DNA of 64,000 nucleotides, taken from assembly GCA_937873715.1 (NCBI GenBank), contig CALMYJ010000013.1, forward strand, positions 124,001-188,000. The letters run 5' to 3'. Made by a program: the position numbers and the translations under genes. Shown here piece by piece: positions 13,176 to 22,964 of the stretch; positions within the stretch are counted from its first letter, which is position 1, and every line of letters begins with the position of its first letter. The notes beneath the pieces are model-generated. The model had not been told where the DNA came from. It made no database searches and saw nothing but the letters and a program-made list of their open reading frames with translations. Source of the DNA: an uncultured Chitinophagaceae bacterium (GTDB lineage: Bacteria; Bacteroidota; Bacteroidia; Chitinophagales; Chitinophagaceae).

Positions 13176-16100
13176 TTACCGTATTATCTGGAGTTTGTAG
13201 CTGCTTGTATTATCCTTGTCGGCTGTTAATTGCAATTGGTACAATCCTGAAGGCAGCCTGCTTACATTCAGCGAAGCTGATACACCCGGGTTGTGCTGCT
13301 GCAATACAATCCTGCCGGCAGCATCAAAAATACGTATACTGCTATTGGCCGGTATATGGGCCAGGTACACAAAATTTGCTGCCGGATTAGGATACAACAC
13401 TACTGCGCCGGCGGTTGATTTCGTTAGTTTTCGAATACCGCTATAAGCAGTTTTACCGTCTTTATCCATTTGGCGTATGCGATAATAGTAAGTACCGGCG
13501 GCAGGTTTGGCATCTACAAACTGGTAAGCATATCCCAGGCTGTTGTTACTGCATTGCAGGTTGCCGATTGTTTCAAAACTGCGGCCATCTTTACTGCGTT
13601 CAATAAAGTAGCTTTCGCAATTTATTTCGGCGGTTGTGCGCCAGTGTAACACTACATCCTGCTGTTGCAATGCAGCGCTAAAATGTTGCCATACCACCGG
13701 CAGCGGATTTAGGCCGCCAATGCGGTTGGCCAGTGCAAACAGGCTGAAGTCTTGAAAAACGCCGCTTTGTATGCTGCCCGGTGCTGGTCCGCTGGCAGTA
13801 CCATTAATATCCAGCCATACACCAGCACCATCATCTTTGGCAATGGTAAGGTTTGCAGGGTCGGTTACTTCATCATCATCGCCGTAAGGCAGGGTTACTC
13901 TAAAATCACTGCCGCTATTGCCAATACGGGTAATGCGGTAATACCTAACGTCTGATACTTTTGTAAGGTTGGGTGGTAAGGTACGTGGCGGTGGCGGGCC
14001 GTCCAAAACTTCGGCTGTTATCCTGTCGCTGATTTCACTGTTAGTGTTTGAATTATTGAGTATAACTGGCCGGTATTTTCCTCCTTTACCAATAGGATAA
14101 AGCCTGTTGCCGCTGCCACTATTTAACTCTACAGTAAGGGGCCCGTTAACATATGCGTTGCCGTTACCTGCGTTTTGCTCATCCAGGCTGCTGCGTAATG
14201 TAAGTTCGTTTTCGCCTGATGTATGAATAAGGCCATTGATCAGGCCCAGCCCGGTTATGATTTGATCGCTGCCGAGTGTAAGTCCTTCGGCATTGTTGAG
14301 GCTAAGGCGTTTCATCCTGCCACTGGCACCACTAAAGTTGCCCAGTTGCTGTGCTGTAGTGCCATTGAATAATACACTGTCAAAATCAATTTCTCCAAAA
14401 TTGTTTAAGGCACCTTTTACCACCATTTCGCCATTTAAGCCAAATATTTGTACCCTTGGGCTTATGTTTAAAGTACCCAGTACTAAAAACTCGGGCTGGT
14501 TCACTGTTTTGTATGCAGGCATTGAGATGAAATTCACACTTGGGTTTTCAATATTCAGCGTTCCCACTTCTTCTATCACTACCTGATCCATAGGGGTAGA
14601 AGTGATTAAGGTAATATTGTGCCTGATATAAACCGTGTCATCGCCTTTTTTGGGTGGCCTTGAGGCTGGCACGAAGTTGCTCCCGGGTGCTTTTTTCTCC
14701 CATGTAGTCGGCGAAGTCCAGTTGCCATTTTCCACAGTGCGGTATACTTCGGGTGTGTGGCAGGTAAGGCCGCCCCACCAACCCTGCGACACAAATGAAC
14801 CAATATTATATTGAATGGTTAACTGCCCGGCTTCGTTGGAAGCAATAAACTCTTGTATGGTATTGCCATTGGATGTGGAGCTAAGGGCTTCAATACGTGG
14901 CGATGATGCTGTTGGGCCATCAAATACCTGCAGGCTGGCAAAGTTAGACAGGTTGAGCCTGTAAATGTTAAGCTTCAGCTTTTGACCCGGGGTGGATGGC
15001 GTGAAGGTTCTTGTAAAGCTATTACCGGTATTACCACCTGGCCCGCCCGAATCGTAAAATGAGGTATCGCATACCGTTAGTGGTTCAAAATTATTGAGCA
15101 AAACACCTGGCGCATAACTGTAAGTGATTGTATCGGATATATTGGCGCAGCCATCTGCAGTGCGGCGATAGGCTACTGCAATTTTAAGGTTTTGCAAACC
15201 GGCTATTTCATTTATAATTAAGGCAGAGTCTGCACTTACCGTGCCAATGCCGCCCAGCCATTCAATAGTATGCCCTTCTAATTTTTGTACCCTTACGGTA
15301 TCTTTAAAACCATTGCGGTGGCTCAATATGGTATCACCAAAAATGATTTGGGGTTTTGGCGGCAAGCCCTGTGTTTTGATGGGGATGATAACACTGTCTC
15401 TTAAAAGGCAACCCCGGTAATCGGTACCGGTATAAATTACAGTTGCTGGTGCTGATGCTGTAAATGTTAATGGATTGGTGCTACCGATAAAGCCATCACT
15501 GCGTTGCCACTGCAAACCGGCAAGATAAGCAGGGCCGGTAAGTGTTACAGGTGTAAGCGGACAAATAGAATCTGTAAAACTCGGGGTAATGGGTATGCTG
15601 TTGTTTATAAAAAAGAACAGGCTGTCGTTTTGGGGCTCTGCGTCATTAATAAGATTGGTACGGGCATCAAAGCGATGGAAACCCCTTCCGGTAAAATCGT
15701 AACTGTTTAAAACAGTAATCTCTTCGCTGGCGCCGGCGGGGAGTATGCCGGCGTTTTTATTGATGCTGAAGGGGAACTCCGTACCGGAAGGATTGGTAAC
15801 TTTTCCGGTGATGGTGGCAGGGGTGTTGCCAAAATCAATATCCTGGCTTGAAAAATTGCGAAGGGACACTTTTACTTCGGTATCGGTACTGTATGTGCAG
15901 GTGGGGCTTATCAATCTTTCAATACCGATATCCGGCCCGTTTGATTCTTCATATACCCTCATCAGGTGTTCCCAGGGTGTGGCATCATTTGTATTGCCCC
16001 AGGTACCCAGATTATTCAAAAAAGTTCTTGTATTGCGGTGTGGGGTGTTGATTACAACGCCCCAGCCCATATTGACAGTGGTTTGTTGTTGTACGGCAAT

Positions 16101-17537
16101 ATAGTAATCGCCATCAACGGTAATGGCAGGCGATACGGGTATAATCATCTCCTGCTCCGATGTAGTAAAAAATGAGGATGAGGTAAAAATTGGTGTGGCC
16201 GATGGGCTGCCGCCTGCACCACCATCCTCGTATATACGCACATTAACGGCATTGCGGTACGAGTTAAATGGCAGGCGTATCTGTGTTATTTTTTTGATGC
16301 CGGTGCTGTACATTTTTGTGGCAATAAGGCCACTTTGCCCATTGAAGCCCACACCTACTACAGATGACCTGCTGTAGTCATGCACCTGTGTAAGGGCACT
16401 GGATAAAAACTGCCCTGCTGTGCTGCTGTTATTGGCGGGCCTGTTGTCGGTAGCAGCGGTAGCCGTTACCGTTATAGTTTGTGCACCCTCGTTGGGCATG
16501 GTAAAGGAAGGAAAGTTGATGAGCTGTTCCTGGCCGGGGTTAAGGCTGGCAATATTTACAGTTTCGGTATGGGTGTTGGCACCGGTTATTTGAAGCGTTA
16601 CCTCGATGCCTGTTGCAGTTGCGGTACCCTCATTTTTTATTAATGCAGCGATGTTACCCGGCGATTGTATGCCAGCCGGCATAATGCTATCGAGGTATAG
16701 TTTTCCAAGAGATATATCGTTTTCAATCTGACCAAAAAAACGCATGGTGAAACCAGACGTAAGTTCAAGGCTTTTATTGTAAGGAAATTGATTGGTGCCA
16801 AGCCTGGCATGTTTTGGCTGATCTAATAATGCGGCTTTATTATATGGCACCAGGGAAGAGGCCCTGTAGGTAGCCAAAAATGCTGTACTGCCGGCTTTAA
16901 TACCACAGGCTGCATTACGGCGCTGGGCAGTTATATCGCTTGCAGAAGGGGTAAAGTTGCCGTATACAAATTCGATATCGTTAGTGGTTTCATACAATTT
17001 TACCTGGAACTCAAGATTGCTGTACTGGTGCTGCTGCCCACCTGCAGGGTTGTCGGCATCCCTCAGGTTTTTCCATTGTATGGTGCACACCCTGTTGGGT
17101 GCAGTGCCCGATGTAAGCACATGAAACTCCGGTGCAGCACTGCCCTGCACCAGGTTGGTAAAAAAGGGCAGTAGTATATTTTGGAACAAGGCATTGGTAG
17201 TGGTGAAAGTGGTGGCATATGAGCCGGCATTATTGATGGCAATGGCGGTGGCCGACCCGGGAGCTGTATTGCCCAGTTTTAAAATACCATCTGCATGTAT
17301 CATAAACTGCGTATACGTAATACCGTTAAACACAAAGGAAAAACCTATATCCTGCGGATTGGTGCTTGCACCATCTTCTGCATGGCTCATGGGTATTGCA
17401 GTGCCAGTTGCAGCAATATCCTGGTAGGCTTGTTGTTGAAAGCGAAAGTTGGTTAAGCTGTAATTGCTTTGTGCTTTTGTCTCAAAAAAAATCAGCAGTG
17501 TGCAAAATACAGTAAGCTTGTAAAAAGAGTATTTCAT
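13176..17537 (-). CDS. Large secreted protein with T9SS type A sorting domain
   Basis: A 1453-residue exported protein. It starts with a signal peptide (MKYSFYKLTVFCTLLIFFETKAQ). A nidogen/GEVED-like beta domain follows at about 30-260. Next is a CARDB-like Ig module at about 275-375 (IAALIKNEGTATATGIEVTL). A CUB-like domain lies at about 815-925 (CDTSFYDSGGPGGNTGNS), and then a beta-helical segment beginning ENGNWTSPTTWEKK. The C-terminus LYPNPAANFVYL...GLYQLQL is the type A sorting domain recognised by the type IX secretion system and removed at the outer membrane. It is probably a cell-surface adhesin or matrix protein; I see no catalytic domain. A terminator lies just past its end. Confidence 0.9.
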   Translation of the reverse strand: MKYSFYKLTVFCTLLIFFETKAQSNYSLTNFRFQQQAYQDIAATGTAIPMSHAEDGASTNPQDIGFSFVFNGITYTQFMIHADGILKLGNTAPGSATAIAINNAGSYATTFTTTNALFQNILLPFFTNLVQGSAAPEFHVLTSGTAPNRVCTIQWKNLRDADNPAGGQQHQYSNLEFQVKLYETTNDIEFVYGNFTPSASDITAQRRNAACGIKAGSTAFLATYRASSLVPYNKAALLDQPKHARLGTNQFPYNKSLELTSGFTMRFFGQIENDISLGKLYLDSIMPAGIQSPGNIAALIKNEGTATATGIEVTLQITGANTHTETVNIASLNPGQEQLINFPSFTMPNEGAQTITVTATAATDNRPANNSSTAGQFLSSALTQVHDYSRSSVVGVGFNGQSGLIATKMYSTGIKKITQIRLPFNSYRNAVNVRIYEDGGAGGSPSATPIFTSSSFFTTSEQEMIIPVSPAITVDGDYYIAVQQQTTVNMGWGVVINTPHRNTRTFLNNLGTWGNTNDATPWEHLMRVYEESNGPDIGIERLISPTCTYSTDTEVKVSLRNFSSQDIDFGNTPATITGKVTNPSGTEFPFSINKNAGILPAGASEEITVLNSYDFTGRGFHRFDARTNLINDAEPQNDSLFFFINNSIPITPSFTDSICPLTPVTLTGPAYLAGLQWQRSDGFIGSTNPLTFTASAPATVIYTGTDYRGCLLRDSVIIPIKTQGLPPKPQIIFGDTILSHRNGFKDTVRVQKLEGHTIEWLGGIGTVSADSALIINEIAGLQNLKIAVAYRRTADGCANISDTITYSYAPGVLLNNFEPLTVCDTSFYDSGGPGGNTGNSFTRTFTPSTPGQKLKLNIYRLNLSNFASLQVFDGPTASSPRIEALSSTSNGNTIQEFIASNEAGQLTIQYNIGSFVSQGWWGGLTCHTPEVYRTVENGNWTSPTTWEKKAPGSNFVPASRPPKKGDDTVYIRHNITLITSTPMDQVVIEEVGTLNIENPSVNFISMPAYKTVNQPEFLVLGTLNISPRVQIFGLNGEMVVKGALNNFGEIDFDSVLFNGTTAQQLGNFSGASGRMKRLSLNNAEGLTLGSDQIITGLGLINGLIHTSGENELTLRSSLDEQNAGNGNAYVNGPLTVELNSGSGNRLYPIGKGGKYRPVILNNSNTNSEISDRITAEVLDGPPPPRTLPPNLTKVSDVRYYRITRIGNSGSDFRVTLPYGDDDEVTDPANLTIAKDDGAGVWLDINGTASGPAPGSIQSGVFQDFSLFALANRIGGLNPLPVVWQHFSAALQQQDVVLHWRTTAEINCESYFIERSKDGRSFETIGNLQCSNNSLGYAYQFVDAKPAAGTYYYRIRQMDKDGKTAYSGIRKLTKSTAGAVVLYPNPAANFVYLAHIPANSSIRIFDAAGRIVLQQHNPGVSASLNVSRLPSGLYQLQLTADKDNTSSYKLQIIR

Positions 17538-17812
17538 TATTAATGGTTTAGATACATGAGTTGTTCAACAGTTGGGGCTAATACATCGGATGTTGGTAAA
17601 ACAACATGGTGTGTTTTGCAAATACAGGTAAGAGGCAATTAGTTAAAGCAGCGATGTAAAAGTATACTGGTGTATTATCCGGTGCAATACCTAAAATAAG
17701 TGATACTGATTTGCCGGGTAGTTTTTTATACATTAATGCTGCTATCTATACCAAAAAAGCAGGTGTACCCGGCATTGATAGCCCTATTAAAAATTCCTAT
17801 CTTCGCCAGCTT

Positions 17813-18835
17813 ATGAATAGTAGTACAGCAACTTTGCCTGCAGGCAGGCAGATAGTCATGAGCGGCATCAGGCCAACGGGTTTTTTGCATCTTGGTAATT
17901 ATTTCGGCGCTATCCGCAACTATGTAAAAATGCAGGAGGAATATGAGTGTTATTTTATGGTGGCCGACCTACATTCGCTTACCACACATCCCGATACTAA
18001 GGAGTTAAAAGAAAATGTACATCGGGTGCTTGCCGAAAATATTGCCTGCGGCCTCAACCCGGATAAAGTAGCTTTATATTGCCAAAGCCATGTGTACGAA
18101 ACAGCCGAGTTATATCTTTACCTGAATATGCTGGCCTACAAAGGCGAACTGGAAAAAACAGTAACCTTTAAAGATAAAGCCCGCCAGCACCCGGATAATG
18201 TAAATGCAGGGCTGCTTACTTACCCCGTATTGCAAACAGCAGATATTATTTTGCACCGTGCCAAATATGTGCCTGTGGGTAAAGACCAGGAGCAGCACCT
18301 GGAAATGGCAAGGAATTTTGTAAACCGCTTTAATCACCGCTATGGCGAAGTTTTTCCTGAGCCGTATGCTTTTAATTACAGCGATGAACTGATAAAAGTA
18401 CCCAGCCTTGACGGAAGCGGAAAAATGAGTAAAAGTGAAAACCAGATGGCTACACTTTACCTGGCTGATGAGGATGATTTGATACGGAAGAAAGTGATGA
18501 AGGCCAAAACCGATAGTGGCCCTACAGCGCCAGGTTCGCCCAAGCCCGATTATATTGAAAATATTTTTGCACTGATGCAATTGGTAAGTACGCCTGCTGT
18601 ACTACAAAAATATGAAGCGGATTACGCAGCATGTAACATTCGCTACGGCGATATGAAAAAGCAACTGGCAGAAGATATGGTGCAGTTTATTACCCCTGTA
18701 CGGGAGAAGGCCAGGGCAATTATGCAGGACGAAACTTATCTTAAAGAAGTTATGCGGCAGGGTGCAGAAAAAGCTCGTGCCAGTGCAGCTGCCACCATGC
18801 AGTTGGTAAGGCAGGCCATTGGCCTGAGCTACTAA
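17813..18835 (+). CDS. trpS: Tryptophan--tRNA ligase
   Basis: Class I aminoacyl-tRNA synthetase that charges tRNA-Trp. The ATP-binding signatures are HLGN (HIGH motif, in SGIRPTGFLHLGNYFG) and KMSKS (SLDGSGKMSKSENQ). The chosen ATG at 17813 gives 340 residues, slightly above the usual 325-335, and keeps the strand RQIVMSGIRPTG; ATG 17858 would begin inside that strand. The extra N-terminal residues LPAGRQ are encoded by a 12-bp palindrome (17835-17846). It is flanked by a divergent T9SS gene and a downstream kinase 101 bp away, with no clear operon. Confidence 0.97.
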   Translation: MNSSTATLPAGRQIVMSGIRPTGFLHLGNYFGAIRNYVKMQEEYECYFMVADLHSLTTHPDTKELKENVHRVLAENIACGLNPDKVALYCQSHVYETAELYLYLNMLAYKGELEKTVTFKDKARQHPDNVNAGLLTYPVLQTADIILHRAKYVPVGKDQEQHLEMARNFVNRFNHRYGEVFPEPYAFNYSDELIKVPSLDGSGKMSKSENQMATLYLADEDDLIRKKVMKAKTDSGPTAPGSPKPDYIENIFALMQLVSTPAVLQKYEADYAACNIRYGDMKKQLAEDMVQFITPVREKARAIMQDETYLKEVMRQGAEKARASAAATMQLVRQAIGLSY

Positions 18836-18936
18836 ATGTATTCAGTTTGCCATATTGCAAACTTTAGCTACATTCATTTTTTAAACGACCAGTACAGCTT
18901 TATTTATCATCATTTTTCCGAAAGGGCAGGGTAACC

Positions 18937-19572
18937 ATGGCAAAAAATAAAAAACCCAAACATATTGCAGTAGCGGGCAATATAGGTGCAGGTAAAACAA
19001 CACTTACCGAAATGCTGAGCAAGCATTATAAATGGATACCCCAGTTTGAGGACGTGGATCATAATCCTTACCTGAATGATTTTTATGAAGACATGCCCCG
19101 CTGGAGTTTTAACCTTCAAATATTTTTTTTAAACAGCAGGCTTAACCAGTTGCTTGAAATACACCGTGGTACCGAAACGGTAATACAGGACAGAACGATT
19201 TATGAAGATGCCAACATTTTTGCGCCCAACCTGCATGATATGGGCCTGATGGGCAAACGGGATTTTGATAACTACTACCGTTTTTTTGAAACATTAAAAT
19301 CGATGGTGCAGCCACCTGATTTACTGATTTACCTGAAAGCATCGGTACCCACACTGGTGGCACAAATACAAAAAAGGGGCAGGGAGTACGAAGAAAATAT
19401 CAGGCTCGATTACCTGAAAAAATTAAATGACTACTACAATAATTTTATTGATAATTATAAAGAGGGGCCGCTGTTAATTGTGGATGCCGATACCAATAAA
19501 TTTGCCGAAAATGAAGAACACCTCGGGCAGGTGATTAGTAAAATAGATTCAACACTTTTTGGATTATTTTAA
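18937..19572 (+). CDS. Deoxynucleoside kinase (dCK/dGK family)
   Basis: Phosphorylates deoxynucleosides (probably deoxyadenosine or deoxyguanosine) in the salvage pathway. The 211-residue protein has a P-loop GNIGAGKTT (residues 14-22), the conserved substrate-pocket FEDVDHNPYLNDFYEDMPRWSFNLQIFFL, and QDRTIYEDANIF, equivalent to the DRS/ERS motif. The lid region RGREYEENIRLDYL supplies arginines for phosphate binding. Length and motif order match bacterial dNK enzymes such as those of Bacillus and Bacteroidota. Exact substrate preference cannot be read from the sequence. It converges on a NarL-type regulator 37 bp away. Confidence 0.93.
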   Translation: MAKNKKPKHIAVAGNIGAGKTTLTEMLSKHYKWIPQFEDVDHNPYLNDFYEDMPRWSFNLQIFFLNSRLNQLLEIHRGTETVIQDRTIYEDANIFAPNLHDMGLMGKRDFDNYYRFFETLKSMVQPPDLLIYLKASVPTLVAQIQKRGREYEENIRLDYLKKLNDYYNNFIDNYKEGPLLIVDADTNKFAENEEHLGQVISKIDSTLFGLF

Positions 19573-19609
19573 AATAGTGCGGTAAGCACCGGCATTGCAT
19601 GGTTAATGC

Positions 19610-20260
19610 TTAATCAATAAGCTGATTTTTCATAGCATAAAATACCAGGCCTACCGAGTTTTTTACGCCAAATCTTTCCATCAGCCTGTCTTTAATAGCT
19701 TCTACAGTACGGGCACTTATTTCCATTTTTTGCGCTATTTCTGCAGCGGTAAATTCCATGCACACCAGTTTTAGCACTTCTCTTTCCCTATCGCTGATAA
19801 CTACTTCGGAGGTGAGGGTGGGGTTGAATTTTTGTTTGCTGTAGTTCTTTTTTATCAGCACTTTATTTACAAAAGAATTGAGGTAAAAACCGTTGGTCAT
19901 TACATCAGTAATGGCTTTTTTAATTTCCGAAGGTTCTGTGCTTTTTAATAAATATCCTGCTGCCCCGCAATCCATCAGGTGGCCTACAAATCTTTCATCC
20001 TCGTACATGGTAAGAATTATTACCCTTATTTTAGGAAACTCTTTGGTGATTTGTTTGGTGGTATCAATGCCGTCTTTAACAGGCATTTTCAGGTCGCACA
20101 AAATTACATCCGGGTCCGATTCTGGTATTTTGTCCAGTAGATCCTGCCCGTTATCAGCCTCCATTACAAATTTTATGTTGGTGTATGAGCGCATGGAAAG
20201 AATAACTCCCTTGCGAAAAATCTGGTGGTCGTCGGCAATAGCTACTTTTATTGTCTCCAT
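19610..20260 (-). CDS. NarL/FixJ-type response regulator
   Basis: A two-domain transcription regulator of 216 residues. The receiver domain spans 1-120, with acidic pocket ADDH (10-13), phospho-acceptor Asp56 (ILCDLKMP), the switch Thr in ILTMYEDE and Lys in LLKSTEP. A LuxR-type helix-turn-helix spans about 150-212 (SDREREVLKLVCMEFTAAEIAQKMEISARTVEAIKDRL). It lies downstream of a HisKA_3 histidine kinase in the same direction, but with a 271-bp gap, so it probably has its own promoter. A 19-bp palindrome about 70 bp upstream (20332-20350) is a candidate operator. Likely partner of the neighbouring kinase. Confidence 0.93.
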   Translation of the reverse strand: METIKVAIADDHQIFRKGVILSMRSYTNIKFVMEADNGQDLLDKIPESDPDVILCDLKMPVKDGIDTTKQITKEFPKIRVIILTMYEDERFVGHLMDCGAAGYLLKSTEPSEIKKAITDVMTNGFYLNSFVNKVLIKKNYSKQKFNPTLTSEVVISDREREVLKLVCMEFTAAEIAQKMEISARTVEAIKDRLMERFGVKNSVGLVFYAMKNQLID

Positions 20261-20331
20261 ACGTTAGCAGAGATGCAGGTTTAGAAGTAATGTGTTTGTT
20301 TTTAAAACCATTCCTGCATTTTTTCAGGCAT

Positions 20332-20350
20332 TTTAGCTTTAAAAGCTAAA
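20332..20350. promoter_or_regulatory. Palindrome upstream of NarL-type regulator, candidate operator
   Basis: TTTAGCTTTAAAAGCTAAA consists of two perfect 9-bp half sites around one A, 71 bp upstream of the regulator's start codon. There is no T-tract after it on either strand. The position and size suit a dimeric DNA-binding protein such as the regulator itself. This is inference. Confidence 0.35.
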
Positions 20351-20531
20351 TATACAGCGTTTTAATAACAAACGTACAAATACTAAAGTATAAATACTTT
20401 TTTTTGCGTAATTTCCGAATGGTGTTTTTCCAGTAACCTTCTCATTCTCAATTCGGGGCTTTGTAAAAATCATTAACGTATTTAATCAGTTGGTAATTGT
20501 ACGTAATTACCAGTTAGTCTAAATTTAACCG

Positions 20532-21362
20532 CTATAAGGTTGCATCCTTGGGAATTTCGATTGTTACTTTATAGTAGGTGTGGCTTGGGTCAATTTCAAA
20601 AAAGATGCGTCCGTTAAGCACCCTCACCCGGCTGGTGATATTTTTAAGGCCAAGGCCGGCGGAGTTGTGGCTCATGCGTTCAAAATCATCTTGCAACAGA
20701 CCCTTGCCATCATGATGAAGCCTGAAGTAGCTGTGGGTGGCATTGGCATTTTGCGTAAGGTGTATAAAGCCGGCGTTGCTATGCTTAATGATATTGTTGA
20801 TAAGTTCCTGTACAATACGGAAAATGAGTAACTCCTGGTCTAGCTTTAGCCGGGTGCGGTAGTCGTGAAAACGTACACTGGCATTGAGGGTGCCGCTGCC
20901 GTTAATTTTCTGGAAAAGGTCGCCCATAGCACTTTCAAGCCCAAAGTTTTTAAGGGTAGGGGGCATCATACTGTGGCTGATATTGCGAATGAGCTGTATA
21001 GCATCGTCAATAATTTGCTTGGCACTAAAAACCGACTGTAATTGTGAGGCTGGCTCCTGGTGGATAATGTTTTCGTTGAGGTATAACCTTGCAGTAGCCA
21101 GCAGGGGGCCTACATCATCGTGTAAATCGGCGGCAATTCTATTGCGTTCTTCTTCCTGGAATTTGATAGAAGCATTCAGCAGGGCCTGCTGTTTTTCATC
21201 TTCCATTTTTTTCAACTCCGCATTAAAACGGGTAACCTTGCGCTGGTGAAAAATAACAAAAAATACAATGCCCAGGGTAAGGCTTACCATGGCCAAAGTG
21301 CCAAAGAGCATGATATAATTAAAACCGGATGCAGTGCTGGTAGCTGCCTGTAAAAATATCAT
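20532..21362 (-). CDS. HisKA_3-type sensor histidine kinase
   Basis: A 276-residue kinase with one N-terminal TM (about 18-38, IMLFGTLAMVSLTLGIVFFVI), a short coiled coil, the HisKA_3 dimerisation/phosphoacceptor region (NRIAADLHDDVGPLL, phospho-His81) and a C-terminal HATPase_c domain (N-box ELINNIIKHSN, G-box DGKGL, GLGLKNI). It has no sensor domain of its own. The gene begins 8 bp after a 7-TM protein gene, suggesting that protein senses or gates the signal. A NarL-type regulator follows downstream. HisKA_3 kinases normally pair with NarL-type regulators, which agrees with the locus. Confidence 0.93.
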   Translation of the reverse strand: MIFLQAATSTASGFNYIMLFGTLAMVSLTLGIVFFVIFHQRKVTRFNAELKKMEDEKQQALLNASIKFQEEERNRIAADLHDDVGPLLATARLYLNENIIHQEPASQLQSVFSAKQIIDDAIQLIRNISHSMMPPTLKNFGLESAMGDLFQKINGSGTLNASVRFHDYRTRLKLDQELLIFRIVQELINNIIKHSNAGFIHLTQNANATHSYFRLHHDGKGLLQDDFERMSHNSAGLGLKNITSRVRVLNGRIFFEIDPSHTYYKVTIEIPKDATL

Positions 21363-21370
21363 TAGTTGAA

Positions 21371-22096
21371 TTAATGGTTAGTTTGAGTGTTGTTGGCTAA
21401 AGGGTTAAACGTATCTAAGTCTATGTCTATTGGCAAGTCCTTGCTTTTTTCTTCTGAGAAAGTATTTGCATTAACGATTACTGCTGTGCATAAGAATATA
21501 TTTTTCAATATTGTTACAGTGTTATAAATGATTGTATACTGAAATTTAAAATCAGGCTCCTTAAACATTGTCTTCGAAAATAAAAAAAGAAAAAAGTTGC
21601 CTGAAAAATATATAAGAAACCCTAATGCTATCCAAAATCCTGTAGAAATGTATAACGGACTGGAAATGTGATACTGTATTTTCTCATATAAATAGTAAAT
21701 AATTACAAGCAGGAAAAATAAGCACTCAACTACTAAAAGAATAAAATTGAATTCATCTGGTTTATTGATGTATAAATCATAAGCCGAATATAGTAAAAAT
21801 ACGGTAGCGGCGCTAATGAATATAATTTTTTTGTTTTTTAAAACAAGAACAGAATTATATAGATACGATAAAAAAATGAATTCACTTACCAGGAAAATTC
21901 GATTTACAATTAATTGGTAGCCATGATTTCGTAGAACAAGTCCAAAATACAGGGATAGGGGTAGAAAAAAAGCCAGGGAAATTTCGTAATAAAAAAAAAC
22001 CTTTAATTCTGTGCTCTTTATTTTCCGTAGAAAAATAAAACACAGGATTAAAGGCAGTAGTTCAGCCAGGTAAGTAAGATAGATGAGGTTTTGCAA
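21371..22096 (-). CDS. Seven-TM membrane protein upstream of histidine kinase
   Basis: I do not recognise a named family. The 241-residue protein shows seven hydrophobic segments: about 4-23, 33-53, 63-85, 90-110, 117-139, 148-172 and 187-207, followed by a soluble acidic tail (EEKSKDLPIDIDLDTF). There is no signal peptide. The coding DNA is more A/T-rich than its neighbours. It directly precedes the HisKA_3 kinase gene (8 bp), which has no sensor domain, so a receptor role in a split sensor is a reasonable inference, not a demonstration. Upstream lies an 868-bp gap and a divergent regulator. Confidence 0.75.
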   Translation of the reverse strand: MQNLIYLTYLAELLPLILCFIFLRKIKSTELKVFFYYEISLAFFLPLSLYFGLVLRNHGYQLIVNRIFLVSEFIFLSYLYNSVLVLKNKKIIFISAATVFLLYSAYDLYINKPDEFNFILLVVECLFFLLVIIYYLYEKIQYHISSPLYISTGFWIALGFLIYFSGNFFLFLFSKTMFKEPDFKFQYTIIYNTVTILKNIFLCTAVIVNANTFSEEKSKDLPIDIDLDTFNPLANNTQTNH

Positions 22097-22964
22097 ACGG
22101 AGGTTAGTTTGGTCAAATATACCTAACCGGTTTGCAAAATCAAAATTTACCTAATGATTAGATGTTCCACATAATTTTGTTAAGCATTTAGAGGTTTAGC
22201 TAATAGTTTCGTACATCAAACTTGCGTAGAAACCACATGTTGAACAACCGGTCTAAATACCTTTACATTAAAAAAAAATACAATAATTCAGTTTTGGCAA
22301 TGCTTTCGCAAGGCTGTTAAACAGTACAAAAATTAAAAATAAGGTAAAACTACGAGCTGGAAATAGTAAATTTACTATTTAATTTGAAGGATGATTCCGA
22401 TAGTATTTTTACGTGTGAAGATTAATGCTCCCGGCAGGCTACAGGCTCTTTTTAATGGATAAGCGTTTTTTATCGGCTGGTACCGTTACAATAAATCAAT
22501 GAAGGGTAAGCGAAAGAATGTTAACTGGCGGTATAAATGCTGCGAACAAAAACAGGTTTATGATCTCCTCTTTAGCAGACGGTTTTTAGTAACCTGTTTA
22601 CCATGGGACTGGATAAAATTTACGAAACTATTAGCCACCCCCAAAAATTATACCGCCAGTAAACAGATGCAAATGTATAGGGTTAGCCAGGGCCGAAAAA
22701 TAGCAGTTTTGCCCAGTTTTTGGTTATGCAGTTTTACGCTTTTTTGAGTACTAAATGCAATAACATTGGTAAAACAACGTTTACATATTATCGTATAACT
22801 ACTAAAACCAGCCTGTTGTTATGTTGTAAAAATTTTATTTGTTATTGTGTTGTTTATCAGAACTTTAATTCACACAATGGTGCATAAGTTTACTACTACT
22901 TAATGAACAGGCTAATAATTAATTCCTATTTTTAACCATCAATAAACAGCCAAACTAACCCGTT
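22097..22964. other. 868-bp intergenic region between divergent signalling genes
   Basis: A/T-rich DNA between the 7-TM gene and the divergent NarL regulator. It contains a structured inverted-repeat element (22519-22665, listed separately) and presumably both promoters. The only open frame of note (22499-22747) runs through the repeat and has no protein-like composition. I see no RNA gene I recognise. Confidence 0.6.
22519..22665. repeat. Nested inverted-repeat element (possible MITE remnant or structured RNA)
   Basis: TGTTAACTGGCGGTATAA (22519-22536) is the inverse of 22648-22665 at 17 of 18 positions. Inside it, AAACAGGTT (22550-22558) pairs perfectly with 22591-22599. The two nested stems enclose about 147 bp. 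No transposase and no clear target-site duplication are visible. Confidence 0.6.

Noticed and set aside
22499-22747. 82-residue open frame in the long intergenic region
   Set aside because: It runs through both arms of the inverted repeat, its composition is not protein-like, and it has no neighbours suggesting translation.
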